From: Pseudomonas brassicacearum
GTDB taxonomy: Bacteria > Pseudomonadota > Gammaproteobacteria > Pseudomonadales > Pseudomonadaceae
Direction: 5' to 3'
Length of the DNA stretch: 64,000 nucleotides
NCBI RefSeq assembly: GCF_003732265.1
Contig: NZ_MOBK01000004.1
Location: 62,001 to 126,000 of the forward strand
This document shows positions 9,101 through 17,700 of the stretch, piece after piece. A model generated the notes under the pieces. That model saw only the letters and a program-made list of their open reading frames with translations, was not told the origin of the DNA and made no database searches. Within the stretch, counting starts at the first letter, position 1. The number at the start of each line of letters is the position of its first letter. The position numbers and the translations under genes were made by a program.

Positions 9101-10736
9101 CTTCCTGAGCACCAACATGGAACAGATGAAAGCCTTCAATGCTCGCGAGGCGATTCCCAATTACCGAAAAGCAATGATCAGCCGCCTGGATTTCCAGCTG
9201 TCGCTGCTGCAAAAATGGTTCGTTCACCAGCAGCCGGTTTTCGGCAATCAAATGCGCCTTTCCCTCGATTTTCTCGACAACCCGCCAACGGAAAACACAC
9301 AGGCCGTCCGGCAAACCCATCAACTCACGGGCGAGTTGACCGCCGGCTACATCAACAAAATCGAGTCGGCACATGCGTGCTTCGAGCAACTGAACCTGCT
9401 CGGCAAAGAAGCCATCGAAGTGATCCGCGACGTCAAGGCCAACATGCCGTCGTTCGATTTACAGGACCTCAAGCTGTTCCAGATCACACTCGGTCAAGAG
9501 TTGTGCCTCGACAACAGCGTTGAGCCCGCATCTGAAGCGCGCCAGGCACTGGAGAGCGTTGTCGAAAATGCAGGCCTCGCGATTCAGGCGTCACTGGATC
9601 TGGCTGCTGACGAAGAGGTGCTGCACTTGCCCGAGCGGATAGATGGGCTCAGCGATCTGGTGGAGCAACTGACGATCACCGACCAGCGCATCGTCGATCT
9701 GCCCACGGAGTTTCCCGGGCAGTTCCTGCAAACACCCCTCGACGTGATGCGCCAACGTATCGACGTTTTTCAACAGCGCACCGTGAAGCAACTGGCGAGC
9801 TTGCTGCGCGAACGCAAGGCACTCGAGCCGCAACCCGGCCCTTCCCGCCTGCCGAGCGCTCCCGCCAAGCGAATCATCAAGACCCGCTACAAAGGCACGG
9901 TGGTGGGCCGGCCACGTGCCGACTCCGCGATGCAAGGGTCAGAACTGATCGACGTGACCTCGGCGTTGACCGGAAAGGTCATCTCGACCTTCCATGAAAA
10001 GACCCCGGGGGTCTGGGTTGAAAGAGTGCCCCCGAAACCGGCTCCCCCCGCCGTTAGCCAACCCGACTTGAGTGCAAGCACGGCTCAAGGCCAGGCATTG
10101 CTGGCTGGGCTGGACGCGTTCATTCGTCGAACGCAGGCCCACTCGAAAGGCACGCGACGAATACCCGTGGAAATAGAGGAAATGTTTCATCAGCAGGCTC
10201 ACCGACTGCAGGACGCCGCCAGCGCAATCGACGATGCGCTGACCGCCAACAATTCCACCGAAGGTGGTCCGGGGTCCGCCGTGACGCTGGCCAAGCAACT
10301 GAACGACGGGGCAACCAGACTCTACAATCAGGGACGCTTGACCCGAATCAGCATGACCAAACTGCAGCCGCCGACGGCGGAGCGCGTCCGCTGGCTGCAA
10401 AGTGAAGGTCAGGTCGATATCGTCAAGACCCCCGGCCGACGCTTGCTCAAAAGCCGTAAAAGAGACTTTCTCGAGGAATATGAGGTCCGCGATCACAGCA
10501 ACCAAAGTGTTCTGTGGTATGCCCACTTCCACTACTCCGAGCCCGCTTCGCCTGCACACACCTTCACCGCGGCACACCTGAAAACCGTCCAGCAACGACT
10601 GCTGGGTGGCGCAACCGAGTCCCGCTCCGCCAACGACGACCTCCAGGCGATCTCGATCTACCGCAGCGAAATCAGTCCGCAACTGGCGACCAGCCTATTC
10701 TTCGCAAAAGTGCCGGCCGCGGCCTCGGGGTCGTAA
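6153..10736 (+). CDS. Giant dermonecrotic-toxin-like protein (DUF6543-type), copy 1
   Basis: A 1,527-residue protein. The open frame extends to 5949, but the ATG at 6153 with CAGGAG eight bases upstream avoids the terminator and PotF gene. Features: an N-terminal 560-residue region; a block near residues 583-636 (GPCLLYRPLLTPSLMQYPS, ILAWLSD) that I associate with the Pseudomonas dermonecrotic-toxin-like DUF6543 family; two hydrophobic helices at about 705-775 that could insert into a membrane; a compact WYAKVGQRWFEV-type beta domain at about 863-920; a charged coiled coil at about 916-970; further helices; and a C-terminal domain at about 1393-1483 ending in LWYAHFHYSEP and TAAHLK. No signal peptide is seen. 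It is colinear with the next gene along its whole length. Family assignment is from memory of conserved stretches; catalytic activity, target and export route are unknown. Confidence 0.75.
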   Translation: MSDTVAPSAEEVLTQLVTGPSIREVAATALSPALNALYPQLKIDPTLATVVTPTWIDTGTEIVPGPEVFESLTDVLVRLGLSESTVTLLDGEHFLTLQPGAEPFAQLPVKIDAIGCLLNALAPQLFIAYQQQQLDYWNQETSPSTPRWHSLAQSLQDIWSPDPASDWDADEKAMAQAVFTHPDRATRTQDKYLTKACLIDTDLLENTVIKHLRVLEIAVFVGTLGERTLVLTHSIVEGFKRYDSVAALGEAVFKPSGTSSVEQTLQWRLYEPEGNFFHHQACALIALEVEAIGAFSSVQRTSATLLSPPISAAAKGFTEFEALPSSRFNKVQGLLTGWLKNASSADLTRYSRHLMDLAQLREQDAGKTFDEGLSSLPAFALKTLQEQMIKDHPAAADLDLQDIEISITSVVVLGAVVIPGKTQTTTLSLIELALQNLIAVPLGNKTVNCKNGDAVPVWMTPAYLENLVTQVDIGGVYPALIKRKLLDDPQEAQRRQALYTRHLRTQLPLQALQHKMRGEAGIDERGYQYVNAVLQENTADRRVNGQEIVIRPLAFITGDRAGSKGDEVANMFVIGPRLTDRGPCLLYRPLLTPSLMQYPSEANLLYAIKHEKPLRQSILAWLSDDVRFNYSQYVFCGELPSVWTLTQLLVDPTSALGKMGAVTLSATVLDDATLAALFKANANAMITLADHQSVSNAQARWATLKQGSWMLFNVALPFLGRTAGVAAWIWQIMDDLQNITDAEENDDSSLAWSALTDLLLTLGMVLAHRAATRNKPVSRLPEKVEPPPVTPSSKPAHTLTITRLPDLDQLPIPHETSLHAIATLPPSSLGVLLDELAIAEPKGMAAASSEPGLRQHLSSLEGKWYAKVGQRWFEVTLNDNDDVQIIDSRRSPTRTGPLLVKNARGEWFIDTRLRLKAGGKEKQRLEQQNRQRQAELKQQMIAFESQNKSRETELKEAEKSAQAVTATGTHRRLYLEMLDAQMSFLSTNMEQMKAFNAREAIPNYRKAMISRLDFQLSLLQKWFVHQQPVFGNQMRLSLDFLDNPPTENTQAVRQTHQLTGELTAGYINKIESAHACFEQLNLLGKEAIEVIRDVKANMPSFDLQDLKLFQITLGQELCLDNSVEPASEARQALESVVENAGLAIQASLDLAADEEVLHLPERIDGLSDLVEQLTITDQRIVDLPTEFPGQFLQTPLDVMRQRIDVFQQRTVKQLASLLRERKALEPQPGPSRLPSAPAKRIIKTRYKGTVVGRPRADSAMQGSELIDVTSALTGKVISTFHEKTPGVWVERVPPKPAPPAVSQPDLSASTAQGQALLAGLDAFIRRTQAHSKGTRRIPVEIEEMFHQQAHRLQDAASAIDDALTANNSTEGGPGSAVTLAKQLNDGATRLYNQGRLTRISMTKLQPPTAERVRWLQSEGQVDIVKTPGRRLLKSRKRDFLEEYEVRDHSNQSVLWYAHFHYSEPASPAHTFTAAHLKTVQQRLLGGATESRSANDDLQAISIYRSEISPQLATSLFFAKVPAAASGS

Positions 10737-10752
10737 ACCGGGCAGAACCTGA

Positions 10753-10776
10753 GACCCGCATTCGCGGGTCTTTTTT
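10753..10776 (+). terminator. Intrinsic terminator after giant gene 1
   Basis: Stem GACCCGC / GCGGGTC with ATTC loop and six T residues, 17 bp after the stop codon. It resembles the terminator at 6021 in sequence, as if terminator plus promoter plus gene were duplicated together. Confidence 0.9.
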
Positions 10777-10782
10777 ATCCAC

Positions 10783-10826
10783 GATATCTATCTACCACCT
10801 CGGGTGGGTGGTGCCTGATTACCTTC
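10783..10826 (+). promoter_or_regulatory. Conserved upstream element of giant gene 2
   Basis: GATATCTATCTACCACC (10783-10799) and GATTACCTTCG (from 10817) repeat the element before giant gene 1 with nearly identical spacing. Function inferred only from conservation and location, about 50-95 bp before the start codon. Confidence 0.45.
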
Positions 10827-10876
10827 GAAGCACCAAGAGGCTTTCCCGGCCTCGACATTTCGCCCAGGTATCCGCC

Positions 10877-13800
10877 ATGAGCAACAACACTTCACTGCCT
10901 CAAAATGACTCGACACCCTTGGTGGAAACCAGCGACCTCGTGGGCCTGACCAGCCATGGCCCCACGCTCAGCAAAGTGGCTTCGCACCTGCTGCGCCAAG
11001 CGATGGAAACAGCCTGGCCAGAATTGCAGATCGACCCTGAAAACGCCTTCGTCGGCACCCCCCGATGGCTCATGGTGGACGACCATGTCGAGGCGGGCCC
11101 AACCGGGTTCGAATCACTGACCCTGGCACTGATGCGCCAGGGCCTGTATGGAACAACGGCCAACTATCTCGAAGGCGAGCATTTCCTGACCCTCGAGCCG
11201 GACAGCAAAAACCCGGTTCACCTCGCTGTCTGCATCGAGGACATTGCGAAGATGCTCAATGACTCGGCGTCGATCCTGTTCATCGAGGCTCAAGCACGGC
11301 AACTCGCGTTCTGGAATGCCAAGGGGCATGCGATCCCCCGCTGGCAGGAGCTGTCCGACACGCTGCGCAAGGCGTTGAACGTGCAGAAGGTCAAAGGCTG
11401 GGACGCCGATGAATGCGCGATGGCGCGGGAAGTGTTCAGCGCCCCGGACAAAACCGCCCGTAAAAATGTAAACAACGAATTTTCCGCCATTCAGGCGTGC
11501 CTTCTCGATATCGATACCGTCGAGAATGACATCTCCCGCCATCTGTTGATCGGTGGCGCGTTGGTGCTCAAGGCCACGCATCGCAAGCGCCAACTGCTGG
11601 TGATGTACACCATCGAGCGCGCGTATGAGTCGTTCAGTTCGATGGAAGAATTGGGTAACTCGCTTCCCGCACGCCTGGAAGAACAACGGTCAGGACGCGC
11701 TCTGACGTGGCGGTTTTACGAGCCGGAAGGCAACATCTTCGACCACATGGCGTGGGCGTTGGTCTCGTCACAGATGGATGCCATTGACTCGTTGCGCTTT
11801 ATTGAGGCCCCGGCCGACGAGGTCGCCCCCGAAACCGGACTCGACCTCGACCTCGACCTCGACGAAAAAGCACGATTCCTGCAACTGAACAAAGCGATTC
11901 CCGATTGGTTGCGCAATGCCTCCTCCGAAGACATTCAAGATTACGGCCGTTACATCAGTGCACTGGGCAAGTTGTATCGCCAACCGGACAGCCAATTGGC
12001 CAGCGCCGAGATCCCGTCCATCACCGACTATGCCCAGCGGCGGATGCGTGAAGCGATCATCGCGGATCCACGGGCGGTCGGTGCCGCGAATCTTGCGCTG
12101 GATGATCTGCGGATCAAAATCACCAACAGTTTTACCGCCGACAATTTCACCCTGCCCAACCCACACGATCAACGCATTGAAACGTTGGCCGACTTCGCGC
12201 TGGAGAACGAAGCGCCCTACATGGCGACCGTCTCTTTCACGGGCGGGGAGACGGTACCGGATTGGCTCACGGCTGAATTTCTCACCACCGTGTCTGCGCG
12301 AGTGGACATCGGCAAGGCTTACCCCGAACTGATCAAACCCAAGCTGCTGGAGGACCCGGTCGCCTCCCGCCGCCAGGAAAACTTCTATCGCGCTCAATTG
12401 CGTTCCATGCTGCCGCTCCAGGCATTAGAAGCCCGATTCAAGCCTGAAACCGGTGTGGACGAACGCGGTTACCGCTACATCTGCGAGCTGCTCGATCCCG
12501 ACGTCGCCACCAAAACCGTGGCCCTCTACCCGCTCACGATGACGCCGCAACATCGCTTGATCAGCAGCAGCGACACCGTGGACAACATGTTCATCATCAG
12601 CCCACGAGATGCACACAGCGGACCTTGCCTGCTCTATCGGCCAATGCTCGATGAGCCCCTGCTGCAATACCCCTCGAGGCAAAACCTTTTGTACGCGTTG
12701 CACCAACCCGGCGACCTCAGGGATACGGTACTGGCCTGGTTGCCCGATAAACACCTGAGCTTTGAATATGCCCAGTCTGTTTTTCCCACTGGCCTGCCCT
12801 CTCCGTGGCTGATCGCGGAACAATTCGTCAATCCATTGCAGCGCGCAGACAAGTTCGGGCGTGTGGTTTTCGAGAACGTCGAGATCACCGGCGACATTCT
12901 GTCTGCGCTGTTCAAAAGTAATGCACGGATGCTGGTCAACCTCGCCGACCGACAATCGAGCTCCAATGCCGAACGACGCTGGAGTGTGTTGAAGGACAGT
13001 GGCTGGGCGCTCTTCAACGTCGCCTCGAATGTTCTCAGCGGTGCGGTTGGCACAGCCGTCTGGGTCTGGCAAACCATCAATCAGATCCAACAGGCACTCG
13101 ATGCCCACGAGCAGGATGACCGTTTCATCGAATGGACTTCAGTGTCGGACATTCTGCTGGCGATCGGCATCATCCTTAGCCATCACGCCGTGATGCGGCG
13201 CAGAAGGGTTTCGAGCAAACCCCGAATCGAGCAGCTGTCGAGGGAGAAAGCTGAAGAATCACTCGTCGAGCCCGAGGCCGTCACGCTCAATCCCGCCCCG
13301 CTGGCCCCGGATCTTCCGTCCAGTCATCTTTCCTCCCTGGAACTGGCTGGTTCGGTTCCACGCCGAACACCGACCGCGCTGGGCGCTTACCTGGACACGC
13401 TCAAAGTCGCGGCTCCCGATATTTCCAGCACAAACGTGACGAAGGTGAAGGGAGCCCCTCCGCATTTTTACCAACACAACTTCAGAAACTACGCACAGGT
13501 GGGTGAGCGGTGGTTTTACGTCGACGTGAAAGGGGATGATGAAATTCATATCGTTTACCCGGATCAGCCTGAGCGAAACGGCCCGATGCTGATGGATAAC
13601 GGCCAGGGGCAATGGGTGCTCGACTTGCGTCTGCGGTTGCGAGGGGGAGCCGGGAATGCATTCAGCCGCCACCAGGAGGCGGCTGACGAGCAGCGTAGAA
13701 GCCATCTGGAGGAGGCCCTGAGTTCCTTCAAAAGCCAGGAAAAAGCGAAGGAAACCGAACTCAAAACATTACATGCCAGCATCGGGCAGGCCAACGCCGA

Positions 13801-15421
13801 AAACTACGATCAACGAACGGCGGCGTACATGGAAAAACTGGAGGCAACGATCGGCGAGTATCGCCAGGCGCTGGAACAACTACGCGAATGGCGCACCCTC
13901 GGTGGCACGGAAAACTACCGGGAAGATTTGCTTCGCATGAGCGTGGTGCTGGAGAAGAATCTGTCTTTGTGGTTTGTCCTGAAGCGGTCCAGGTATGCTC
14001 AGGTCACCCAAGTCCTGACCAGCGGCCAACAAAACCAACCCGTTGCCAGGCCAACGTTTGTCGACAATGTGCAGAAAGCGTCCGACATCGGTGACGAGAT
14101 GATTGAGAAGCTGACCCTGTTTGCGTCGACACTTGAGGACATGCACGCGGCAGGACGTCCTGGCATTGAGCGCGCCATGCAAATCAGAAAACTGGCGCCT
14201 TCGTTTACCGTGCTGGATATCAAGGCCAACGAGATCGGCATGGCGCAGGAGCTGTGCCTCAATGAACAGGCCAGCCCTCTGATGCAGCAGGCCCGTAACG
14301 CGGTGGGGCATATCGCTGTGAGCGCCGCGAAGGCCGCGATTCAAGTGGCGGACCTGATGAAAGTCGAAGGCGAACATTCCGATTTACAGGCGCAAATCGA
14401 GGAATTGAACAGTCTCGTGGAGACATTTGCCGGCGCTGATCAGCGCATTCAGGAATTGCCAGGCACGTACCCTGGACTGGTCAAGCAAACCAGGCTCGAC
14501 CATCTGCAATCGCTCATCGACGAGTTCGCGCAGCTCGCACAAAACCGCTTACAGGCGTTGCTGCCAGAGCCGGAACCCATGCCCGTGCAGGCCCCTGTAG
14601 AACGAGTACATCCGGGTACGTCACGACAACCGATCAAGGTGCGCAAGACCAGGCCGCGGGATTGCGGCAAAAATGAACCCCAAAAACCCAAGGAGGAGGC
14701 ACTTGGGTCATTTACCCCCGCCGTTTATCGGCAACCCGTCCCGGTGCTGGATGACACAGGAACGATCGAGGCTGGCATCGAGCTGAACCTGGACACGGCC
14801 CCATTCATCGAACGCATCCGTAAAGACGCTTTGCTCCCAAGACGCATCCCTGCCGATATTCAGGATGTGTTCGATCAGCAGGCATTAAAACTGGAGCAGA
14901 CTGCCAGCAGCGTTGATCAAGCCGTGATCAATAGCAGGAAGGACGAAGCCTCCCCTCTCCCGGTTGCCACCCTGAGCCGCGATTTACGTGCAGGGGCCAG
15001 TCGTCTGCGCAAAGAAGGTGTCAGCGTTCGCGCCGACCTTTACACGCGCCACAAACCGACCCAGAGCATTTTCAAATGGATGCATGAAAACGGGCAGCTC
15101 GCCATCAGCCGCGACAGACGAGGGCGCGTCCAGACCCGAGGGCTCGGCGACTTTTTCCAGGAGTACCGGATTTTCGACAACAGCCACAATAAACCGTTAT
15201 GGGTGGCGCATTTCCACTACGAGACGCTGTCGAGTCCGGCGAGTACACCCACCGCGGCCCATTTGAAAGTTTCAGATGATTACCTGAAAACGCTGCCACT
15301 GGATCAGCAACTGGCGTTGACCACCTTCGAACCCATCGATGGGGTGTTCAGGAAGCTGGAAGATCCTGCGCTACGAAAACTGTTCCTGGACCTGGAACCA
15401 CAGACAAACACCGCAACGTAA
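10877..15421 (+). CDS. Giant dermonecrotic-toxin-like protein (DUF6543-type), copy 2
   Basis: A 1,514-residue paralogue of the preceding gene. The frame is open to 10514, inside gene 1; the ATG at 10877 (MSNNTSLPQ) aligns with the start of copy 1 and leaves a normal leader, although its ribosome-binding site is weak (CCAGGT). Shared landmarks fall at the same positions as in copy 1: GPCLLYRPMLDEPLLQYPS near 583, paired hydrophobic helices near 706-774, YAQVGERWFYVDV near 870, coiled coil near 935-1008, and the C-terminal LWVAHFHYETLSSPAS with TAAHLK. It extends about 35 residues past that domain. A short Asp-Leu repeat (DLDLDLD) near residue 325 is encoded by a hexamer repeat. It converges with the mocR gene with only 4 bp between stops. 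Toxic or effector function is inference. Confidence 0.75.
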   Translation: MSNNTSLPQNDSTPLVETSDLVGLTSHGPTLSKVASHLLRQAMETAWPELQIDPENAFVGTPRWLMVDDHVEAGPTGFESLTLALMRQGLYGTTANYLEGEHFLTLEPDSKNPVHLAVCIEDIAKMLNDSASILFIEAQARQLAFWNAKGHAIPRWQELSDTLRKALNVQKVKGWDADECAMAREVFSAPDKTARKNVNNEFSAIQACLLDIDTVENDISRHLLIGGALVLKATHRKRQLLVMYTIERAYESFSSMEELGNSLPARLEEQRSGRALTWRFYEPEGNIFDHMAWALVSSQMDAIDSLRFIEAPADEVAPETGLDLDLDLDEKARFLQLNKAIPDWLRNASSEDIQDYGRYISALGKLYRQPDSQLASAEIPSITDYAQRRMREAIIADPRAVGAANLALDDLRIKITNSFTADNFTLPNPHDQRIETLADFALENEAPYMATVSFTGGETVPDWLTAEFLTTVSARVDIGKAYPELIKPKLLEDPVASRRQENFYRAQLRSMLPLQALEARFKPETGVDERGYRYICELLDPDVATKTVALYPLTMTPQHRLISSSDTVDNMFIISPRDAHSGPCLLYRPMLDEPLLQYPSRQNLLYALHQPGDLRDTVLAWLPDKHLSFEYAQSVFPTGLPSPWLIAEQFVNPLQRADKFGRVVFENVEITGDILSALFKSNARMLVNLADRQSSSNAERRWSVLKDSGWALFNVASNVLSGAVGTAVWVWQTINQIQQALDAHEQDDRFIEWTSVSDILLAIGIILSHHAVMRRRRVSSKPRIEQLSREKAEESLVEPEAVTLNPAPLAPDLPSSHLSSLELAGSVPRRTPTALGAYLDTLKVAAPDISSTNVTKVKGAPPHFYQHNFRNYAQVGERWFYVDVKGDDEIHIVYPDQPERNGPMLMDNGQGQWVLDLRLRLRGGAGNAFSRHQEAADEQRRSHLEEALSSFKSQEKAKETELKTLHASIGQANAENYDQRTAAYMEKLEATIGEYRQALEQLREWRTLGGTENYREDLLRMSVVLEKNLSLWFVLKRSRYAQVTQVLTSGQQNQPVARPTFVDNVQKASDIGDEMIEKLTLFASTLEDMHAAGRPGIERAMQIRKLAPSFTVLDIKANEIGMAQELCLNEQASPLMQQARNAVGHIAVSAAKAAIQVADLMKVEGEHSDLQAQIEELNSLVETFAGADQRIQELPGTYPGLVKQTRLDHLQSLIDEFAQLAQNRLQALLPEPEPMPVQAPVERVHPGTSRQPIKVRKTRPRDCGKNEPQKPKEEALGSFTPAVYRQPVPVLDDTGTIEAGIELNLDTAPFIERIRKDALLPRRIPADIQDVFDQQALKLEQTASSVDQAVINSRKDEASPLPVATLSRDLRAGASRLRKEGVSVRADLYTRHKPTQSIFKWMHENGQLAISRDRRGRVQTRGLGDFFQEYRIFDNSHNKPLWVAHFHYETLSSPASTPTAAHLKVSDDYLKTLPLDQQLALTTFEPIDGVFRKLEDPALRKLFLDLEPQTNTAT

Positions 15422-15425
15422 GCAC

Positions 15426-16976
15426 TTAACGACGCCAGGCCTTTTCCAGTCGCCCGAGTGCGGCGCTGATGGCCACCTCGGGCACCGCCGCGAAACCCAG
15501 GACCAGCCCCGCCCGCTGGTCCACAGGTTGTGTCGAATCCGGCAACCAGTAGCCGCTGAGGGCATTGATCTCCACATCGACGCTCGCCGCCTGTTCCACC
15601 AGCTCGCGCTCGCGGGCCTGTGAGTCGACCGCCACGGTCAGATGCAGCCCTGCCGCGACACTCGGCAGGCTGCCGATGCCGGGAATGTCCTTCGGCCAAC
15701 CGGCCAGCAATGTATTGCGCCGACTCAGGGCGGCGCGACGCATGCGGCGAATATGCCGCTGAAAGTGTCCGGCGGCCATGAACTCGGCCATCACCGCCTG
15801 GGTGCTCACTTCGGAATGCCGCACGTCCACCGCCCGCCGTTGAGAGAACCCCTGCACCAGCGCCGGCGGCAACACCAGATAGCCAAGACGCAATGCCGGG
15901 AAGGCGACCTTGCCGAAGGTCCCGACGTACAAAACCCGTCCTTGTCGATCGAGTGCCGCCAACGGTGCCAGTGGTGCGCCGCTGTATCGGTATTCGCCAT
16001 CGTAGTCATCCTCGACAATCCAGCCTTGGGTGCGCTCGGCCCAGGCCAGCAATTCCAGACGCCGGGCCAGGCTCATCACCACCCCGGTCGGGTATTGATG
16101 CGACGGCGTGACGTACGTCAGGCGACAATCCTCGAGCGCAGCCAGTTCGCGGCAGTCGATACCCTCGCTGTCCACCGCCACACCGTGCAGTCGCGCACCC
16201 GCCACGGCGAACGCATGACCCGCCGCCCGGTACCCCGGATTCTCGATCGCCACCCCATCGCCGGGCTCCACCAGCAGCTGTGCACAAAGGCTAATCCCCT
16301 GCTGCGCGCCACTGGTGATCACTATTTGCTCAGCCGAACACTGCATGCCGCGTGAACTGCGCAAGTACGCGGCAATCATTCCACGCAGGCGCTCATCGCC
16401 CGCCGGATCGCCATAGCACAACTGCTGCAAATCCGGCTTACGCCAGAAAGCCGCATTCAGCTTGGCCCAGACCTCGAAAGGAAACAGATCAAATGCCGGC
16501 ACACCGACCCGAAAAGCACGCGGCGGGCCACTCGGTGGCAGGGCCAAATGGTTCTTTTGAACGCGCCCCAGCGCGCCGCTGTGGATAACTTTACTGGATG
16601 AAATTACAGGTAAATCCAGCCAATTTGTGGATAAGGCTGTGGGTAACCCTGTTGACAACCCTGTGGATACTTTTGTGGATAATTTTTTGGCGGGTATCGC
16701 GGTTTGGGGCAGTTGCGCGACGTAAGTCCCGTCCCCCACACGCCCTTCGATAAAGCCTTCGGCATAGAGCTGATCGTAGGCGCGCACCACGCTGTTGCGA
16801 GAAATCGCCAACGCCGCCGCCAGATCCCGACTGGCCGGTAATCGCGTCCCGCTCGCCATTCGTCCATCCAGCACTCGCAGGCGCAAGGCTTGATAGAGCT
16901 GACGACTCAGGCCCTGACGGCGATCAAGTTCGATACCGGCAGGGTTGAACGACAAGGAAAGCGGCGCATCGGTCAT
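15426..16976 (-). CDS. MocR/GabR-type transcriptional regulator (GntR helix-turn-helix fused to aminotransferase fold)
   Basis: A 516-residue regulator. Residues about 15-85 are a GntR winged helix (SRQLYQALRLRVLDGRM, ASRDLAAALAISRNSVVRAYDQLYAEGF). Residues about 150-516 are a fold-type-I aminotransferase domain with VEDDYDGEYRY and the GTFGKVAFPALRLGYLV segment carrying the PLP lysine. The linker (about residues 96-130) is unusual: a tetrapeptide repeat STKV-STGL-STGL-PTAL-STNW, encoded by 12-bp units that resemble DnaA boxes. The gene is divergent from paiB, 90 bp away, so it probably controls paiB and itself in response to PLP or an amino compound. Effector unknown. Confidence 0.92.
   Translation of the reverse strand: MTDAPLSLSFNPAGIELDRRQGLSRQLYQALRLRVLDGRMASGTRLPASRDLAAALAISRNSVVRAYDQLYAEGFIEGRVGDGTYVAQLPQTAIPAKKLSTKVSTGLSTGLPTALSTNWLDLPVISSSKVIHSGALGRVQKNHLALPPSGPPRAFRVGVPAFDLFPFEVWAKLNAAFWRKPDLQQLCYGDPAGDERLRGMIAAYLRSSRGMQCSAEQIVITSGAQQGISLCAQLLVEPGDGVAIENPGYRAAGHAFAVAGARLHGVAVDSEGIDCRELAALEDCRLTYVTPSHQYPTGVVMSLARRLELLAWAERTQGWIVEDDYDGEYRYSGAPLAPLAALDRQGRVLYVGTFGKVAFPALRLGYLVLPPALVQGFSQRRAVDVRHSEVSTQAVMAEFMAAGHFQRHIRRMRRAALSRRNTLLAGWPKDIPGIGSLPSVAAGLHLTVAVDSQARERELVEQAASVDVEINALSGYWLPDSTQPVDQRAGLVLGFAAVPEVAISAALGRLEKAWRR
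16580..16682 (-). repeat. 12-bp tandem repeats forming a DnaA-box-like cluster inside mocR
   Basis: On the minus strand the units start TTATCCACA (16674-16682), GTATCCACA (16662-16670), TTGTCAACA (16650-16658), TTACCCACA (16638-16646) and TTATCCACA (16626-16634), exactly 12 bp apart. A further perfect TTATCCACA lies at 16580-16588. Three copies are perfect DnaA boxes, two have one mismatch and one has two. They encode the repetitive linker of the MocR protein. Whether DnaA binds is untested. Confidence 0.7.
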
Positions 16977-17011
16977 GGCAATGGACCTATTAAATTGGCC
17001 ATTAATGGCTC

Positions 17012-17040
17012 TTACAACAGACCAATAGCCTGCCTAGGAT
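17012..17040 (+). promoter_or_regulatory. Promoter of paiB with flanking MocR-type repeats
   Basis: TTACAA (17012-17017), 17-bp spacer and TAGGAT (17035-17040) form a sigma70-like promoter 27 bp before paiB. Degenerate direct repeats of the form GRCCNAT (GACCTAT at 16984, GGCCATT at 16998, GACCAAT at 17020) lie in the same 90-bp divergent region and are plausible MocR sites. Confidence 0.4.
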
Positions 17041-17066
17041 GGAGGCATTCGCCAAGGGATATTTCC

Positions 17067-17690
17067 ATGTACAACCCCAGCAGCTTTGCCATCAACGATT
17101 TGGATGAACTGCGCCAGCAGATCCTCGACACCCGCCTCGCCATGGTGGTGACCCACGGCGAGCAAGGCTTGCAAGCCAGCCATCTGCCGCTGTTGTTCAA
17201 ACCTGACGAAGGTCCGAATGGCACCCTCTACGGCCACTTCGCCCGTGCCAATCCGCAGTGGAAGGAATTGCAGAACGGCGCTGAAGCGCTGGTGATCTTT
17301 GCCGGTGCCGATGCTTACGTCAGTCCCGGTTTTTATCCGAGCAAAGCCAAGCACGGCAAAGTTGTTCCGACCTGGAATTACGTCGCGGTGCACGCCCACG
17401 GCACCGCCGACGTCTTCACCGATGCCGAGCGCCTGCTCAATCTGGTCAGCGCATTGACTGATCGTCACGAAGCCGGCCGCGCCCAGCCGTGGAAGGTCGC
17501 CGACGCTTCCGCTGATTACATCGACGGCATGCTCAAGGCAATTGTCGGGTTTGCCCTGCCGATCCAGCGCCTGGAAGGCAAACGCAAACTCAGCCAGAAC
17601 CGCAGCGCCGAAGACATCGCCGGTGTGCGCGAAGGGCTCGCCGCCAGCCCCGATGTGCACGACCAGGCTCTCGCCCACTTGATGCGTTAA
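17067..17690 (+). CDS. FMN-binding negative regulator, PaiB family
   Basis: A 207-residue protein starting MYNPSSFAINDLDELRQQI, the usual PaiB start. The ATG at 17067 is preceded by AAGGGA; the longer open frame to 16890 runs into the divergent promoter. Family features are the flavin-reductase-like split barrel with GLQASHLPLLF, GHFARANPQWKEL, YVSPGFYPSK and the VPTWNYVAVHAHG block. In Bacillus, PaiB with the acetyltransferase PaiA affects sporulation and protease genes; in proteobacteria the role is unclear and flavin or heme binding has been proposed. Two GNAT acetyltransferase genes follow immediately (10- and 17-bp gaps), so a polyamine- or amine-acetylation operon controlled by the divergent MocR is a reasonable inference. 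Confidence 0.9.
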   Translation: MYNPSSFAINDLDELRQQILDTRLAMVVTHGEQGLQASHLPLLFKPDEGPNGTLYGHFARANPQWKELQNGAEALVIFAGADAYVSPGFYPSKAKHGKVVPTWNYVAVHAHGTADVFTDAERLLNLVSALTDRHEAGRAQPWKVADASADYIDGMLKAIVGFALPIQRLEGKRKLSQNRSAEDIAGVREGLAASPDVHDQALAHLMR

Positions 17691-17700
17691 GGAAATGAAC

